Below are positions 28,677 through 39,569 of a stretch of 64,000 nt of DNA, piece by piece. The position numbers and the translations under genes were made by a program. The stretch is from Gluconacetobacter aggeris (GTDB lineage: Bacteria > Pseudomonadota > Alphaproteobacteria > Acetobacterales > Acetobacteraceae). Every line of letters starts with the position of its first letter. Position 1 is the first letter of the stretch. Where the stretch lies: assembly GCF_014174395.1 (NCBI RefSeq), contig NZ_JABEQD010000013.1:35722-99721 (forward strand). The letters run 5' to 3'. The notes below the pieces were generated by a model. The model had not been told where the DNA came from. It searched no databases and saw only the letters and a program-made list of their open reading frames with translations.

Positions 28677-28919
28677 TCATTCCTTGTCCTTGAACCAGAC
28701 TTCGACCGGGCCCTGGAGCTTGATCGTCATCGGGTTGCCGCGCCGGTCCGTCGTCCGGCCGACGGCCAGCCGCACCCAGCCCTCGCTGATGCAATATTCC
28801 TCGACATTCGTTTTCTCGACCCCCTTGAAGCGCACGCCGATCCCGCGCTCCAGCAGGGCGGCATTGTGGAACGGGCTTTCGGTATTGGCGGACAGGCGAT
28901 CGGGGGGCGTATCACTCAT
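28677..28919 (-). CDS. DUF3297 family small protein
   Basis: 80 residues, starting MSDTPPDRLSANTESPF and containing ERGIGVRFKGVEKTNVEEY and DRRGNPMTIKLQGPVE, which are diagnostic for DUF3297. Function unknown; cytoplasmic. It lies about 100 bp upstream of sqr on the same strand. Confidence 0.88.
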   Translation of the reverse strand: MSDTPPDRLSANTESPFHNAALLERGIGVRFKGVEKTNVEEYCISEGWVRLAVGRTTDRRGNPMTIKLQGPVEVWFKDKE

Positions 28920-29117
28920 CGGAGGGACCTCATGCGGAGTGGTTTACAGGCGCTGAGACAGCGGAGGTGACATAGCGGGTCGCGGCCGCCAATCCAACCG
29001 CCGGCGCGTGTCTGCCATGTCTCTGCGCGGCGTCACGTGTGCCGAATGCAATGGACATGCGGCGCGGAAACCGTGACATACGGTCCCCTTGCCATTCGGG
29101 TTCACGGCGCATTCCCC

Positions 29118-30368
29118 ATGTCGTTTTCCAGTTCCTCCTCCACCCTTGCCTATCGCCATCGCATTCCCGTCGGTTCGCTGCCCGCGTGGCTGGTGATCCT
29201 GCTGGGGTTGGTGACGGCGATCGGACCGCTGGCGACCGACATGTACCTGCCGGCCTTTCCGGCGGTGGACAGCGAACTGGGCGGTGGGCCCGGATCGGCG
29301 CAGATCACGCTGGCGGCGTGGTTCGCGGGGTTGGCGATCGGGCAGTTCTCGCAGGGGCCGCTGTCGGACCGGCTGGGGCGGCGCGTGCCGCTGCTGGGCG
29401 GACTGACGCTGTTCAGCATCGCCTCGGCCGGCTGCGCGCTGTCGGCGGATTATCACATGTTCTGCATCTGGCGCTTTCTGGCGGCGCTGGGCGGATCGGC
29501 CGGCGTCGTGGTGCCGCGCGCGATCGTGCGCGATATCGCGACCGGCGCCCAGGGGGCGCGGATCATGGCCCAACTGACCCTGGTGTTCGGCCTGATGCCG
29601 ATCCTGGCGCCCAGCCTGGGCAGCCTGGTACTGTCGGTCGGCCACTGGCGCTGGATCTTCTGGTTCGCGACCCTCTATGGCGTGCTGGGCGTGGTGGCCA
29701 TTGCCTGGACCCTGCCGGACACATTGCCCCGCGAGCGGCGCATCGCGCTGTCGGTCACGACCGTGCTGTGGCGCTATGTGGGCATCGCGCGGGAGCCGAT
29801 GTTCCTCTCGGCGGCGCTGCTGCTGGGGTTCTCGGCCTTTGTGATGTTTGCCTACCTGGCCAGCGCGCCGATCCTGTTCGAACAGATCCTGTCCTTCACC
29901 CCGCAGCAATTCGGCCTGTTCTTCGGCATGAATGCCGCGCTGTTCATCGCCGGCGCCCAGATCAACGGCCGGCTGGTCCACCGGATCGCGCCGCATATGC
30001 TGATGCAGCGCGGTGTGGTGGCGATCACGCTGTCGGGGGGGCTGTTCCTGATCCTGTCCATTGCCGGCCTTACCGGACCGCGCCACCCGTTTCTGGTCTG
30101 CGCCATGATCGGGCTGATCACCGGCTCGCTGGGCTTCGTCAACCCGAATGCCACGGTGCTGGCCTTTACCCGGCATGGCCACCATGCCGGCAGCGCCTCG
30201 GCGCTGCTGGGCACCCTGCAATTCACCATCGGATCGCTGAGCGGGGTGCTGTTGGGCTATCTGCCGCTGGGCAGCACCGTGCCGGTGGCCGTCACGATGG
30301 CGGGAGGCATTGCCGGCATGCTGGCCTGCATGCTGTGGCACCAGCGGCACGCCGCCGCCGCGGAGTGA
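29118..30368 (+). CDS. Bcr/CflA-family drug-resistance MFS transporter
   Basis: 416 residues, twelve helices. The motifs are LGLVTAIGPLATDMYLPAFP in helix 1 and GPLSDRLGRRVPLLGGLTLF in the loop 2-3. It is a proton-coupled exporter of the inner membrane, with drugs or dipeptides among known substrates of relatives. The ATG at 29118 is chosen because the upstream in-frame codons are not membrane-like. It stands alone ahead of the sRNA locus. Confidence 0.88.
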   Translation: MSFSSSSSTLAYRHRIPVGSLPAWLVILLGLVTAIGPLATDMYLPAFPAVDSELGGGPGSAQITLAAWFAGLAIGQFSQGPLSDRLGRRVPLLGGLTLFSIASAGCALSADYHMFCIWRFLAALGGSAGVVVPRAIVRDIATGAQGARIMAQLTLVFGLMPILAPSLGSLVLSVGHWRWIFWFATLYGVLGVVAIAWTLPDTLPRERRIALSVTTVLWRYVGIAREPMFLSAALLLGFSAFVMFAYLASAPILFEQILSFTPQQFGLFFGMNAALFIAGAQINGRLVHRIAPHMLMQRGVVAITLSGGLFLILSIAGLTGPRHPFLVCAMIGLITGSLGFVNPNATVLAFTRHGHHAGSASALLGTLQFTIGSLSGVLLGYLPLGSTVPVAVTMAGGIAGMLACMLWHQRHAAAAE

Positions 30369-30415
30369 CCGGCGCATTTGAAGCGGAGAGCGATATATTG
30401 CATTGCACAATTTCC

Positions 30416-30446
30416 TTGACTCGGGCCGTCCTCACGATCATGAGAT
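30416..30446 (+). promoter_or_regulatory. Promoter of the candidate sRNA
   Basis: TTGACT (30416-30421) and TGAGAT (30441-30446) lie 19 bp apart, 6 bp before the first base of the folded RNA. The -35 box is strong and the -10 box weak. Confidence 0.5.
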
Positions 30447-30452
30447 AGAGTC

Positions 30453-30529
30453 GAAGCAGTACTGGTACGCGCTTCATGGACGTTTCCTCCCTAAACTACG
30501 GCGGCGCGCTTCGGTGCGCCGTTTTTTTT
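30453..30529 (+). ncRNA. Candidate trans-acting sRNA with anti-Shine-Dalgarno loop
   Basis: About 77 nt. Three hairpins follow one another: GAAGC/GCTTC (30453-30457, 30471-30475) with inner GTAC/GTAC; GTTT/AAAC (30482-30496) enclosing the loop CCTCCCT; and the terminator at 30502-30529. A ribosome-site-complementary CCTCCC exposed in a loop plus an intrinsic terminator is the plan of several alphaproteobacterial sRNA families. The name of the family is not certain and no target is assigned. Confidence 0.7.
30502..30529 (+). terminator. Intrinsic terminator
   Basis: CGGCGCGC (30502-30509) pairs with GTGCGCCG (30514-30521) over a TTCG tetraloop, followed by eight T residues. It ends the sRNA transcript. 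Confidence 0.93.
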
Positions 30530-30642
30530 GGCGGTGCTTGCTCTGCCCTTCCTTTGACGCGCCGGCCCTGCCGCGCTACGGCAGAAGACATGATGGATCG
30601 ATCCGCCCATGTTGTCCGGCCGGCCGGCCGGTTGCGCCACGC

Positions 30643-31428
30643 GTGAACGCCGTGCTCGATTTCATCGCGGCGCTGGGGCGTGCCGCCTTGAACCTGGTCC
30701 GGACCGCCGGCGCCCTGACCCTGTTCGGCCTGACGGCCCTGTCGCATCTGGTCCGACCGCCCTTCTACTGGCGGATCTTCTTTGGCGCGCTGATCGAGAT
30801 CGGCTTCTTCTCGCTGCCGGTGGTGGCGCTGACGGCGCTGTTTTCGGGCGGGGTGATCGCGCTGCAATCCTATACCGGCTTCGCCCAGTATCATGCCCAG
30901 GGCGCGATCGCCGGCATCGTCGTGCTGGCCGTTACCCGTGAACTGGGACCGGTGATGGCCGGGCTGATGGTGGCCGGACGGGTGGGGGCGGCGATGGCCG
31001 CCGAAATCGGCACCATGCGCGTGACCGACCAGATCGATGCCCTGACGACCCTGTCGACCAACCCGATGAAATATCTGGTCACGCCCCGGCTGCTGGCCGG
31101 CACGATCGCCCTGCCCTGCCTGGTGCTGGTGGCGGACATGCTGGGTGTGATGGGCGGTTTCATCGTCTCGGTCGTCAAGCTCGATTTCTCGGCGCCGGCC
31201 TATATTGCCGCGACATTCGCGGCGGTGAAGACGATCGATGTCACCGTGGGGCTGGCCAAGGCGGCGGTGTTCGGCTTCCTGATCACGCTGATGGGCTGCT
31301 ATCATGGCTATACCAGCCGTGGCGGCGCGCAGGGCGTTGGGTCGGCCACCACCGCCGCCGTCGTGGCGGCGTCGATCCTGCTGCTGGCATCCGATTACCT
31401 CCTGACCGACGTGTTCTTCTCGCAATGA
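30643..31428 (+). CDS. mlaE: MlaE-type phospholipid ABC transporter permease
   Basis: 261 residues from a GTG start. MlaE features: FFSLPVVALTALFSGGVIALQ, LAVTRELGPVMAGLMVAGRVGAAMAAEIGTM and IDALTTLSTNPMKYLVTPRLLAG. It is the inner-membrane core of the Mla system, which moves phospholipids between the membranes to keep outer-membrane asymmetry. It overlaps mlaF by 4 bp (ATGA). No MCE-domain gene (mlaD) follows. Confidence 0.93.
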   Translation: MNAVLDFIAALGRAALNLVRTAGALTLFGLTALSHLVRPPFYWRIFFGALIEIGFFSLPVVALTALFSGGVIALQSYTGFAQYHAQGAIAGIVVLAVTRELGPVMAGLMVAGRVGAAMAAEIGTMRVTDQIDALTTLSTNPMKYLVTPRLLAGTIALPCLVLVADMLGVMGGFIVSVVKLDFSAPAYIAATFAAVKTIDVTVGLAKAAVFGFLITLMGCYHGYTSRGGAQGVGSATTAAVVAASILLLASDYLLTDVFFSQ

Positions 31429-32216
31429 CCCAATCCACGCCCAAGATCCGCATTCGCGGCCTGTGCAAGGCATTCGGGCCCAAGATCGTTCTCGACGGGA
31501 TCGACCTCGACGTCATGCCCGGGACCTCGATGGTGATCATCGGCGGGTCGGGCAGCGGCAAGTCGGTCCTGCTGCGCTGCATCCTGGGCCTGATCCCGGC
31601 CGATGCCGGCACGATCGAGATCGACGGCGTGGACGTGCTGACGCTGCCGCCCCGGCGGCGCGAGGAAGTGATCGAGACGATCGGCATGCTGTTCCAGAAC
31701 GGGGCGCTGTTCGACAGTCTCAGCGTCTGGGAGAATGTCGCCTTCGGCCTGCTGGCGGCCGGCCGGCGGCATGGCAGGCGCCCCAGCCGCGCCGAGGCCC
31801 GCGCCACCGCCGGCCGGGTGCTGGAACAGGTGGGGCTGGACCCGTCGGTCGGCGCACTGTCGCCGGCCGAACTCTCGGGCGGTATGCAGAAGCGCGTGGG
31901 CCTGGCCCGGGCCATTGCCGGCCAGCCCGATATCCTGTTCTTCGACGAGCCGACCACCGGGCTGGACCCAATCATGGGTGCTGTGATCGACGGGCTGATC
32001 GTCGATTGCGTGCGCAAGCTGGGATCGACCGCGATCGCGATCACGCACGACATGGCATCCGCCCAGCGCATCGGCGACCAGGCGGCCATGCTCTACAAGG
32101 GCAAGCTGATCTGGCAGGGGCCGGCGGCGTCGCTGCTGAACAGCGGCAACCCCATGGTGGACCAGTTTACCCATGGGCGGCGTGAAGGGCCGATCAGCAT
32201 GGAGCTGCGGCGGTGA
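31425..32216 (+). CDS. mlaF: MlaF-type ABC transporter ATP-binding protein
   Basis: 263 residues. Walker A GGSGSGKS, signature ELSGGMQKRVGLARAIA and Walker B ILFFDEPTTGLDP are intact. It powers MlaE. The gene ends 3 bp before repeat copy B, where mlaD would normally come. Confidence 0.93.
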   Translation: MTQSTPKIRIRGLCKAFGPKIVLDGIDLDVMPGTSMVIIGGSGSGKSVLLRCILGLIPADAGTIEIDGVDVLTLPPRRREEVIETIGMLFQNGALFDSLSVWENVAFGLLAAGRRHGRRPSRAEARATAGRVLEQVGLDPSVGALSPAELSGGMQKRVGLARAIAGQPDILFFDEPTTGLDPIMGAVIDGLIVDCVRKLGSTAIAITHDMASAQRIGDQAAMLYKGKLIWQGPAASLLNSGNPMVDQFTHGRREGPISMELRR

Positions 32217-32219
32217 AGC

Positions 32220-32343
32220 GTTCTTCTTTTTCTGAAGAAAAAGAAGCAAAAAGACTTTTATCCGTTCAGGGACATCGTATGTCCCCAGCACGAGGCTGCT
32301 GAACGAATCAGAGTTTTTTTGGTTCTTTTTTGCAAAAAAGAAC
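32220..32343 (+). repeat. AT-rich composite inverted-repeat element, copy B
   Basis: 124 bp, the best-preserved copy. The left arm AAGAAGCAAAAAGACTTTT and the right arm ending GTTTTTTTGGTTCTT match as reverse complements at about 24 of 29 positions. Terminal hairpins stand at both ends, and the core has the perfect stem GGACAT-CGT-ATGTCC. It lies between mlaF and radA, 26 bp before the radA start. Confidence 0.88.
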
Positions 32344-32369
32344 AGACTTTCCTTCCTTCCGGAGTCACC

Positions 32370-33769
<1,400 letters not shown>

Positions 33770-33773
<4 letters not shown>

Positions 33774-34369
33774 GCGCCGACGGCCTGGTGATGCTGGCCG
33801 AACCTGCCCGCCTGGAACGGGACGTACGCAAGAGCCTGTTCCTGGCGCAGGCCGCGCCGGTCACGACACCGGCCGAAGCCCTGGCCTTTGTCCGCGCCGT
33901 GTCGGACCTGGATGCCACCCATAATTGCTGGGCCTATCGTATCGGGCAGGATTATCGCAGCGACGATGATGGCGAGCCCGGCGGCACGGCCGGCCGGCCG
34001 ATCCTGCAGGTGATCGACGGGCAGGGTTTCGACAACACCATCGTGGTGGTCACGCGCTGGTTCGGCGGCATCAAGCTGGGTGCGGGCGGGCTGGTCCGCG
34101 CCTATGGCGGCACGGCGGCGGAATGCCTGCGCCTGGCGCCGCGCGTGCCGATCGTGCGGCGCACACGCCTGGTCTTTCATTGCGGCTTCAGCGATCTGGC
34201 ACTTTTGCAGGCGCGCCTGCCATCGCTGGATGCGGTGGTGGAGGAAGAGGCGTTCGACGCGGAGGGCGCCAGGCTGGTGATTGCGGTGCCCGAAGGGGAA
34301 AGGGACAATGCAATCGCCCGGATTGCCGATCTGACGCGGGGGCAGTCGGTTCCGCGGGCGGTGGAGTGA
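33770..34369 (+). CDS. yigZ: YigZ/IMPACT-family protein
   Basis: 199 residues. The core motif is DDDGEPGGTAGRPIL followed by VVVTRWFGGIKLGAGGLVRAYG. Proteins of this family bind ribosomes or tRNA and affect translation, but the bacterial role is not well defined. It starts inside the end of radA (ATGA). Confidence 0.9.
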
Positions 34370-34374
34370 AGGCC

Positions 34375-34453
34375 GTTTTGGGCCATTGCGTGTCCCCGGC
34401 ACAAAACTGCCGAACGAATCAGAGTTTTTTGGTTCTTTTTTGCAAAAAAGAAC
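34375..34453 (+). repeat. AT-rich repeat element, copy C (left arm missing)
   Basis: Only the right arm (CGAACGAATCAGAGTTTTTT and the end hairpin) and a core with GTTTTG/CAAAAC stem are present. It fills the gap between the convergent yigZ and EamA genes and provides the EamA stop codon. Confidence 0.75.
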
Positions 34454-35321
34454 GAAAGTTCTCCGGGTCCATCCGGGCAAAGGTCACGAGATTGCCCAGC
34501 AGGACCAGCCCAACCCCCAGCGTCATGCCCGATGTCCACTGCGTGCCTTCGAACAGGATCGAGATCAGCAGGGCCACGACGGGAGACAGGATGGTGGTGT
34601 AGGCCGCGCGATCGGCGCCGATGCGGTGGACCAGATGCAGATAGGCCAGGAAGGCGACGACCGATCCGGGCAGGGCGAGATAGAGCAGGGCCGCGATCCA
34701 GGCCGGCTCGGTCGAGCCGGCCAGCGATTCCCCGCGGATGACCTGGGAAAGCCCCAGAACCACGCACCCCCAGAGCATGCCGCGAAAGACCGCATTGGGC
34801 AGGTCCACCCCCGCCATCGCCACACGGCGCGACAGGATATTGCCGCAGGAGAACAGGAAGGTCCCTGTCAGCGCCAGGGCCGCGCCGGTTTGCGAAATGC
34901 CGCCCACGCCGCCCAGCCCGGTCAGGCATGCGACGCCGCCGATGGCGATACAGCCGCCAGCAAGGCTGCGGGCGCTGGGACGCAGGCGGAAGAACAGCCA
35001 CTGGTTCAAGGTGTTGAACAGGGTTGCCACACTGAAGATCACCGAAACGGTGCCACTGGCCAGATATGTCTCGGACGCGTAGATCGCCAGGAAATTGCAT
35101 GAAAACATGCACGCCCCCATCGGGGCCAGCCACAGATGCGTCCGCCATGCGACCGGGCGCAGCCGGCCGGACAGGAAGAGCCACGCGCCCATCGCCGCCG
35201 AAGCGATGAGGAACCGCCAGAAGATCGCCGTCCCCGGGACGGTAACGCCGACCTGCACATGGATGGCGAACCAGGTCGTACCCCAGATCACCACGACACA
35301 TAAAAACAGCAAGCCCAGCAT
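34419..35321 (-). CDS. EamA (DMT) family exporter
   Basis: 300 residues, ten helices in two EamA repeats (FAIHVQVGVTVPGTAIFWRF; GVDLPNAVFRGMLWG). Such proteins export amino acids or small metabolites. The last ten or so residues (FLQKRTKKL) and the TGA are encoded by the right arm of repeat copy C, so the original C-terminus was replaced by repeat sequence. A divergent AraC gene 193 bp away is its likely regulator. Confidence 0.88.
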   Translation of the reverse strand: MLGLLFLCVVVIWGTTWFAIHVQVGVTVPGTAIFWRFLIASAAMGAWLFLSGRLRPVAWRTHLWLAPMGACMFSCNFLAIYASETYLASGTVSVIFSVATLFNTLNQWLFFRLRPSARSLAGGCIAIGGVACLTGLGGVGGISQTGAALALTGTFLFSCGNILSRRVAMAGVDLPNAVFRGMLWGCVVLGLSQVIRGESLAGSTEPAWIAALLYLALPGSVVAFLAYLHLVHRIGADRAAYTTILSPVVALLISILFEGTQWTSGMTLGVGLVLLGNLVTFARMDPENFRSFLQKRTKKL

Positions 35322-35514
35322 GCGGTTCCCTCTCCCCGAAAAAGGGCATTCTATCGGGCCGCCACCCTCGCCGCGTGGGGGCGACTGTCAGAATCCTGCG
35401 CTTTCCTGCATCCCGGCATGGCGCGCGGGCGCCGATCGCGGTCTATTGTCGGGAAGGCGGCTCCGACCGTCCGCTCCGCTCACCTTCCGCCACAACCCTG
35501 CCTGCCCATCCATC

Positions 35515-36426
35515 ATGACCGCCCTGGCCGACCTGACGATTGTCCGCACCCTGCATGCGACCGGCGCGATCCTGCGTTCGGCGGCCCATGTCGGCCAGGG
35601 ACTGGCCGTCGCGGTCTGGGATCGCGACGAGGTCGCCCAGACCCGGTACGACACGCCCAACCACCATACGCTGAGCCTGTATCTGGAACATGGCGAAGGG
35701 TTTCGGAAACGTCTGGGCAATAGCTGGAAATGCAGCAACGGCGCGGGCGACCTGTGCCTGATGCCCGCGCGCTCGACCAGCGACTGGGATGTATCCGGGC
35801 CGATCCGGATGTTCCATCTCTATATCGCCCCGCAGGCCTTCGATCGCGCGACGGTCGAACTGTTCGGCATGGACCCCGCCCGCGTCACGCTGCGTGACGA
35901 CGCCTATTTCCGCGATGCCAGGATCGAGGCGCGGGTGCGCGCGACGATCCTGTCACGCCATTGGACCCAGCCTGCGGACAGGGTGGCGGTCACACAGGCC
36001 GGGACGGACCTGATGACCTATCTGCTGGCGCACATGACCGACCGCAGGCCGGACATGCCGCGCCGGGGCGGGCTGTCGCAGGCGGCGTCCCGCCGGGTCC
36101 GGGCCCTGATCGATGCGCGGATGGACCAGCCGCTCTGCCTGGACGATCTGGCGGACGCGGCAGGACTCAGCAGCTTTCACTTCGCGCGGGGCTTCCGCCA
36201 GACGCATGGCGAAACGCCGCATCATTTCCTGACCCGCCTGCGTATCGAACGCGCCCAACATCTGTTGCGCCAAGGCGCACCGCTGGCGCGGATCGCCGAA
36301 TTATGCGGATTCAGCAGCCACAGCCACCTGACGGCCCGTTTCCGCGCCGTGACCGGGCTGACGCCCAGCGATTACCTGCGCCATTGCGGCCTGCGGCCGG
36401 AACCCGCCGAGGACGCCCCAAGGTGA
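35515..36426 (+). CDS. AraC-family transcriptional regulator
   Basis: 303 residues from ATG 35515. The C-terminal HTH pair is canonical (LDDLADAAGLSSFHFARGFRQ and IAELCGFSSHSHLTARFRAVTG). The N-terminal part is a cupin-like sensing domain. It shares the upstream region with the divergent EamA exporter and probably controls it in answer to the exported compound. Confidence 0.88.
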   Translation: MTALADLTIVRTLHATGAILRSAAHVGQGLAVAVWDRDEVAQTRYDTPNHHTLSLYLEHGEGFRKRLGNSWKCSNGAGDLCLMPARSTSDWDVSGPIRMFHLYIAPQAFDRATVELFGMDPARVTLRDDAYFRDARIEARVRATILSRHWTQPADRVAVTQAGTDLMTYLLAHMTDRRPDMPRRGGLSQAASRRVRALIDARMDQPLCLDDLADAAGLSSFHFARGFRQTHGETPHHFLTRLRIERAQHLLRQGAPLARIAELCGFSSHSHLTARFRAVTGLTPSDYLRHCGLRPEPAEDAPR

Positions 36427-36457
36427 TCGTGCCGGAGCGCGTTGGAAAGACGCGCAG

Positions 36458-38410
36458 TCAGTGCGACCGATTGGGCTGATTGATCTTTTCGAGAAACGGT
36501 CCGATCTCGTCCGCCGGACAGGGCCGGCTGATCAGGTAACCCTGGATTTCGGAACAATTGACCCCCTTGAGGTAATCGAACTGTTCCTGCGTCTCGACGC
36601 CCTCGGCCGTGGCGACGACATTCAGGCTTCCGCACAGGCTGGTAATCGCCCGGACGATCGCCGCGCCGTCGCTGTCGCCCTTATGCAGGTCGCTGATGAA
36701 ACTGCGGTCGATCTTGATCCGCGTGAAGGGCAGGCTGTGCAGGAAGCTGAGCGACGAATAGCCGGTTCCGAAATCGTCCAGCGCGATCTGTATCCCCTGC
36801 TCGCGCAGGCGATTCAGAACGCAGGCGGCCCGTGGTACGTCGTCGATCATCGCGGTTTCGGTGATTTCGAGCTCAAGGCGCGATGGCGGATAGCCCGCGC
36901 GTTGCAGTGCCGTTTCCACATTGTCGACCAGGCCGTCATGACGGAACTGAGCCGCCGATACGTTGACCGAGACCATGATATTGTCCGGCCAGTTCATCGC
37001 CTGACGGCATGCCGTCTCCAGCGTCCAGGCGCCGATTTCGTGCATCAGGCCCATCCGCTCGGCCACCGGGATGAACTCGTTGGGAGGGATGAGGCCCTGT
37101 TGCGGATGCCGCCAGCGGATCAGGGCTTCGACCCCGACGATGCGCCCGCTGCGGACATTGAGGAACGGCTGGTAGAATAATACGAATTCTTCTTTCGCCA
37201 GCGCGTGGTGCAGGTCGCGTTCCAGGTCCATGCGCCGCTGGCGCAGCGTGTCGAGTTCCGGATCGTAGAAACAGATCCCGTCATCGCTGCCGCCCTTGGC
37301 GCAATGGAGCGCGACATCGGCCTTTGCCATCAGCGTGTCGCGGTCGTCACCATCGGTCGGGAAACGCACGACCCCGATCGCGACCCCCACCGTCACCTCA
37401 TGCTTGAGGACCGACATGGGACGGGAGAGGACACTGCGCAGCATCCGGGCGAACCGGCGGATCGCCTGATCTCCCTGTTCCGAACGAAAGATCAGCGCGA
37501 ATTTGTTGCCCCTTATATGGGCGGCGATATCACCGACCCCCACCGTGCGCCGGACCCGCAACGCAGTGATCCGCAGCAATTCGTCGCCCGCCGCGTGGCC
37601 CATCGAATCATTGACGCGCTTGAAGCCGAACAGGTCGAAATAGAGCATCGCAAACGGTTCGGATGCCCGTTCGCACAGCGCGCCCAGTTGCAGGCGCAGC
37701 CCCTGGAGATTGGCCAGGCCCGTCAGGTCGTCATGCTGTTCCAGGAAGCGCGCGCGATTTTCCAGCCGCCGGAGATCGGTGACGTCCCGGCACAGCAACA
37801 GGAACCGCCCGTCCAGCAGCCCGATCCAGGACAGGGCCAATGTGCGGCCCAGCCGCAGGATTTCGGTCGACCAGCCTTCGGGCACGATGGGCCGTGCCGC
37901 CTCTGCCATGGTCCATTCCGCACGGCAGAGCACGGCCAGGATCGTTCGGACGGGCCCGCCCGGCTCCAGCATATCCTCCGCCAGACCGACCAGCGCACCG
38001 AAGCGTGCATTGTAATATGACAGGCATTGATTGGCATCGAACAGCGCGACGCCATCCGGCAGCGCGTCCAGTGTCGCCGGCAGGTACGACTCCGCCTGGG
38101 CCACAGCGCCCGGATCGTCCCGCGAGATCGCGACCGTCACCGGCACATCGGACTCTGCCGCCGTGCCGGACAGGGCGTGGCGGCGGACGCGGACACACAG
38201 ATGCAGGCCATCCTGGCGGATGAACAGCCCCGCATGACCACCAGGCGCATGCGCGTCGGAGGACGGAGCGCGAGGGGTGACGAGGAACAGGTCGGCAAAG
38301 GGGCTGCCGATGACATCGTCGGCCGCGTGGCCGGTCAGCCGCTCGGCGTCCCGCGTCCAGCCCGTGACGCGCTCCGCCGGGTCCAGAAGGCAGACGAAAT
38401 GCTCAGACAT
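36458..38410 (-). CDS. PAS-GGDEF-EAL protein, probable c-di-GMP phosphodiesterase
   Basis: 650 residues from ATG 38410; a slightly earlier ATG at 38446 is possible. One PAS-like sensor at the N-terminus and another around residues 110-210, then a GGDEF domain whose active site reads RGNKF (about 300-304) and is thus inactive as a cyclase, and an EAL domain with EALIRW, LEITETAMIDD, ALDDFGTGYSS, KIDRSFI and EGVET all kept. It should cleave c-di-GMP, a regulator of cellulose synthesis and motility in this group. It is likely cytoplasmic, with no transmembrane helices. Confidence 0.9.
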   Translation of the reverse strand: MSEHFVCLLDPAERVTGWTRDAERLTGHAADDVIGSPFADLFLVTPRAPSSDAHAPGGHAGLFIRQDGLHLCVRVRRHALSGTAAESDVPVTVAISRDDPGAVAQAESYLPATLDALPDGVALFDANQCLSYYNARFGALVGLAEDMLEPGGPVRTILAVLCRAEWTMAEAARPIVPEGWSTEILRLGRTLALSWIGLLDGRFLLLCRDVTDLRRLENRARFLEQHDDLTGLANLQGLRLQLGALCERASEPFAMLYFDLFGFKRVNDSMGHAAGDELLRITALRVRRTVGVGDIAAHIRGNKFALIFRSEQGDQAIRRFARMLRSVLSRPMSVLKHEVTVGVAIGVVRFPTDGDDRDTLMAKADVALHCAKGGSDDGICFYDPELDTLRQRRMDLERDLHHALAKEEFVLFYQPFLNVRSGRIVGVEALIRWRHPQQGLIPPNEFIPVAERMGLMHEIGAWTLETACRQAMNWPDNIMVSVNVSAAQFRHDGLVDNVETALQRAGYPPSRLELEITETAMIDDVPRAACVLNRLREQGIQIALDDFGTGYSSLSFLHSLPFTRIKIDRSFISDLHKGDSDGAAIVRAITSLCGSLNVVATAEGVETQEQFDYLKGVNCSEIQGYLISRPCPADEIGPFLEKINQPNRSH

Positions 38411-38618
38411 GGGTGCATATCCCCAGAGCGGGGACCGCGACATCATGGCCTGTCACCCGATTCAGATCTCTGTCGAGAAACAATTAAAAAAACCCAAATC
38501 GTACGTGCATGCCCCAATGCCTTCCGCACCGTGTCGCGGCAATCGAACCCGAAAACCACAACAAAAAAGTATTAAGAAATATATATCGTTTGCCTATCAA
38601 TCTACGGTGGAAAAGCGA

Positions 38619-39500
38619 TCAGTCTCCGAACACAACCGTCTTGGTGCCATTCAGGATCACCCGGTCGTCCAGGTGGCAGCGCACGGCGCGCGAGAGGACC
38701 CGCCGTTCGATATCCCGCCCCTTGCGCACCAGGTCATCGGGCGTGTCGCTGTGACTGACACGTTCGACATCCTGTTCGATGATCGGCCCTTCATCGAGGT
38801 CGGCCGTCACATAATGTGCCGTGGCGCCGATCAGTTTTACCCCGCGCGCATGGGCCTGATGATAGGGCCGCGCGCCCTTGAAGCCCGGCAGGAAGGAATG
38901 GTGGATATTGATGCACTGCCCTGACAGCCGGGCGGACAGCGAATCCGACAGCACCTGCATGTAGCGGGCCAGTACCACCAGTTCCGAATTGGTCCGCTGC
39001 ACCAGGCTCCACAATTCTTCTTCCTGTTCTGCCTTGTTGTCGCGCGTGACCGGCAGATAGTGGAAGGGGATGTCGCCCATGTCGATATGGGCATAGGTCT
39101 CGCGCGGGTGATTCGCGACGATTGCCGTTGGAAGCATGGGCAGTTCGCCGATCCGCCAGCGATAGAGCAGGTCCACGAGGCAATGGTCGAATTTCGAGAC
39201 CATCAGCAGGACCCGGCGGCGCACCGCGCGGTCATGCAATGTCCAGTTCATGCGGAAACGCGATGCCACGGCATCCAGCCGCGCCCGCAGCCATTCGGTG
39301 CGTTCGGCATCGGCCCGGCCGGTGAAGACGACACGCATGAAGAACACGCCGGTTTCAGTATCATCGAACTGCTGGGCTTCGATGATATTGCCGTCGGCTT
39401 CATACAGGGTGGTGGCGATGGCCGCCACGATGCCCGGCCGGTTGGGGCAGGACAAGGTCAATGTCCAGGTCGCCGCCTCCTGCCCCCCATGATCCGTCAT
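38619..39500 (-). CDS. purU: Formyltetrahydrofolate deformylase
   Basis: 293 residues; releases formate from 10-formyl-THF, balancing one-carbon units. An ACT domain ([18 protein letters not shown]) precedes the hydrolase with [17 protein letters not shown] and the catalytic His and Asp. ATG 39500 chosen over 39536 because the family starts there. Gene neighbours are unrelated; the 170 bp upstream of the EAL gene (38447-38618) are AT-rich without a gene. Confidence 0.92.
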   Translation of the reverse strand: MTDHGGQEAATWTLTLSCPNRPGIVAAIATTLYEADGNIIEAQQFDDTETGVFFMRVVFTGRADAERTEWLRARLDAVASRFRMNWTLHDRAVRRRVLLMVSKFDHCLVDLLYRWRIGELPMLPTAIVANHPRETYAHIDMGDIPFHYLPVTRDNKAEQEEELWSLVQRTNSELVVLARYMQVLSDSLSARLSGQCINIHHSFLPGFKGARPYHQAHARGVKLIGATAHYVTADLDEGPIIEQDVERVSHSDTPDDLVRKGRDIERRVLSRAVRCHLDDRVILNGTKTVVFGD

Positions 39501-39569
39501 GCCGGACAATCCACGAACAGCCGCTCCGAAAAACACACGCGCGATACCATAGGCGTCGCCTGCCGGAAC

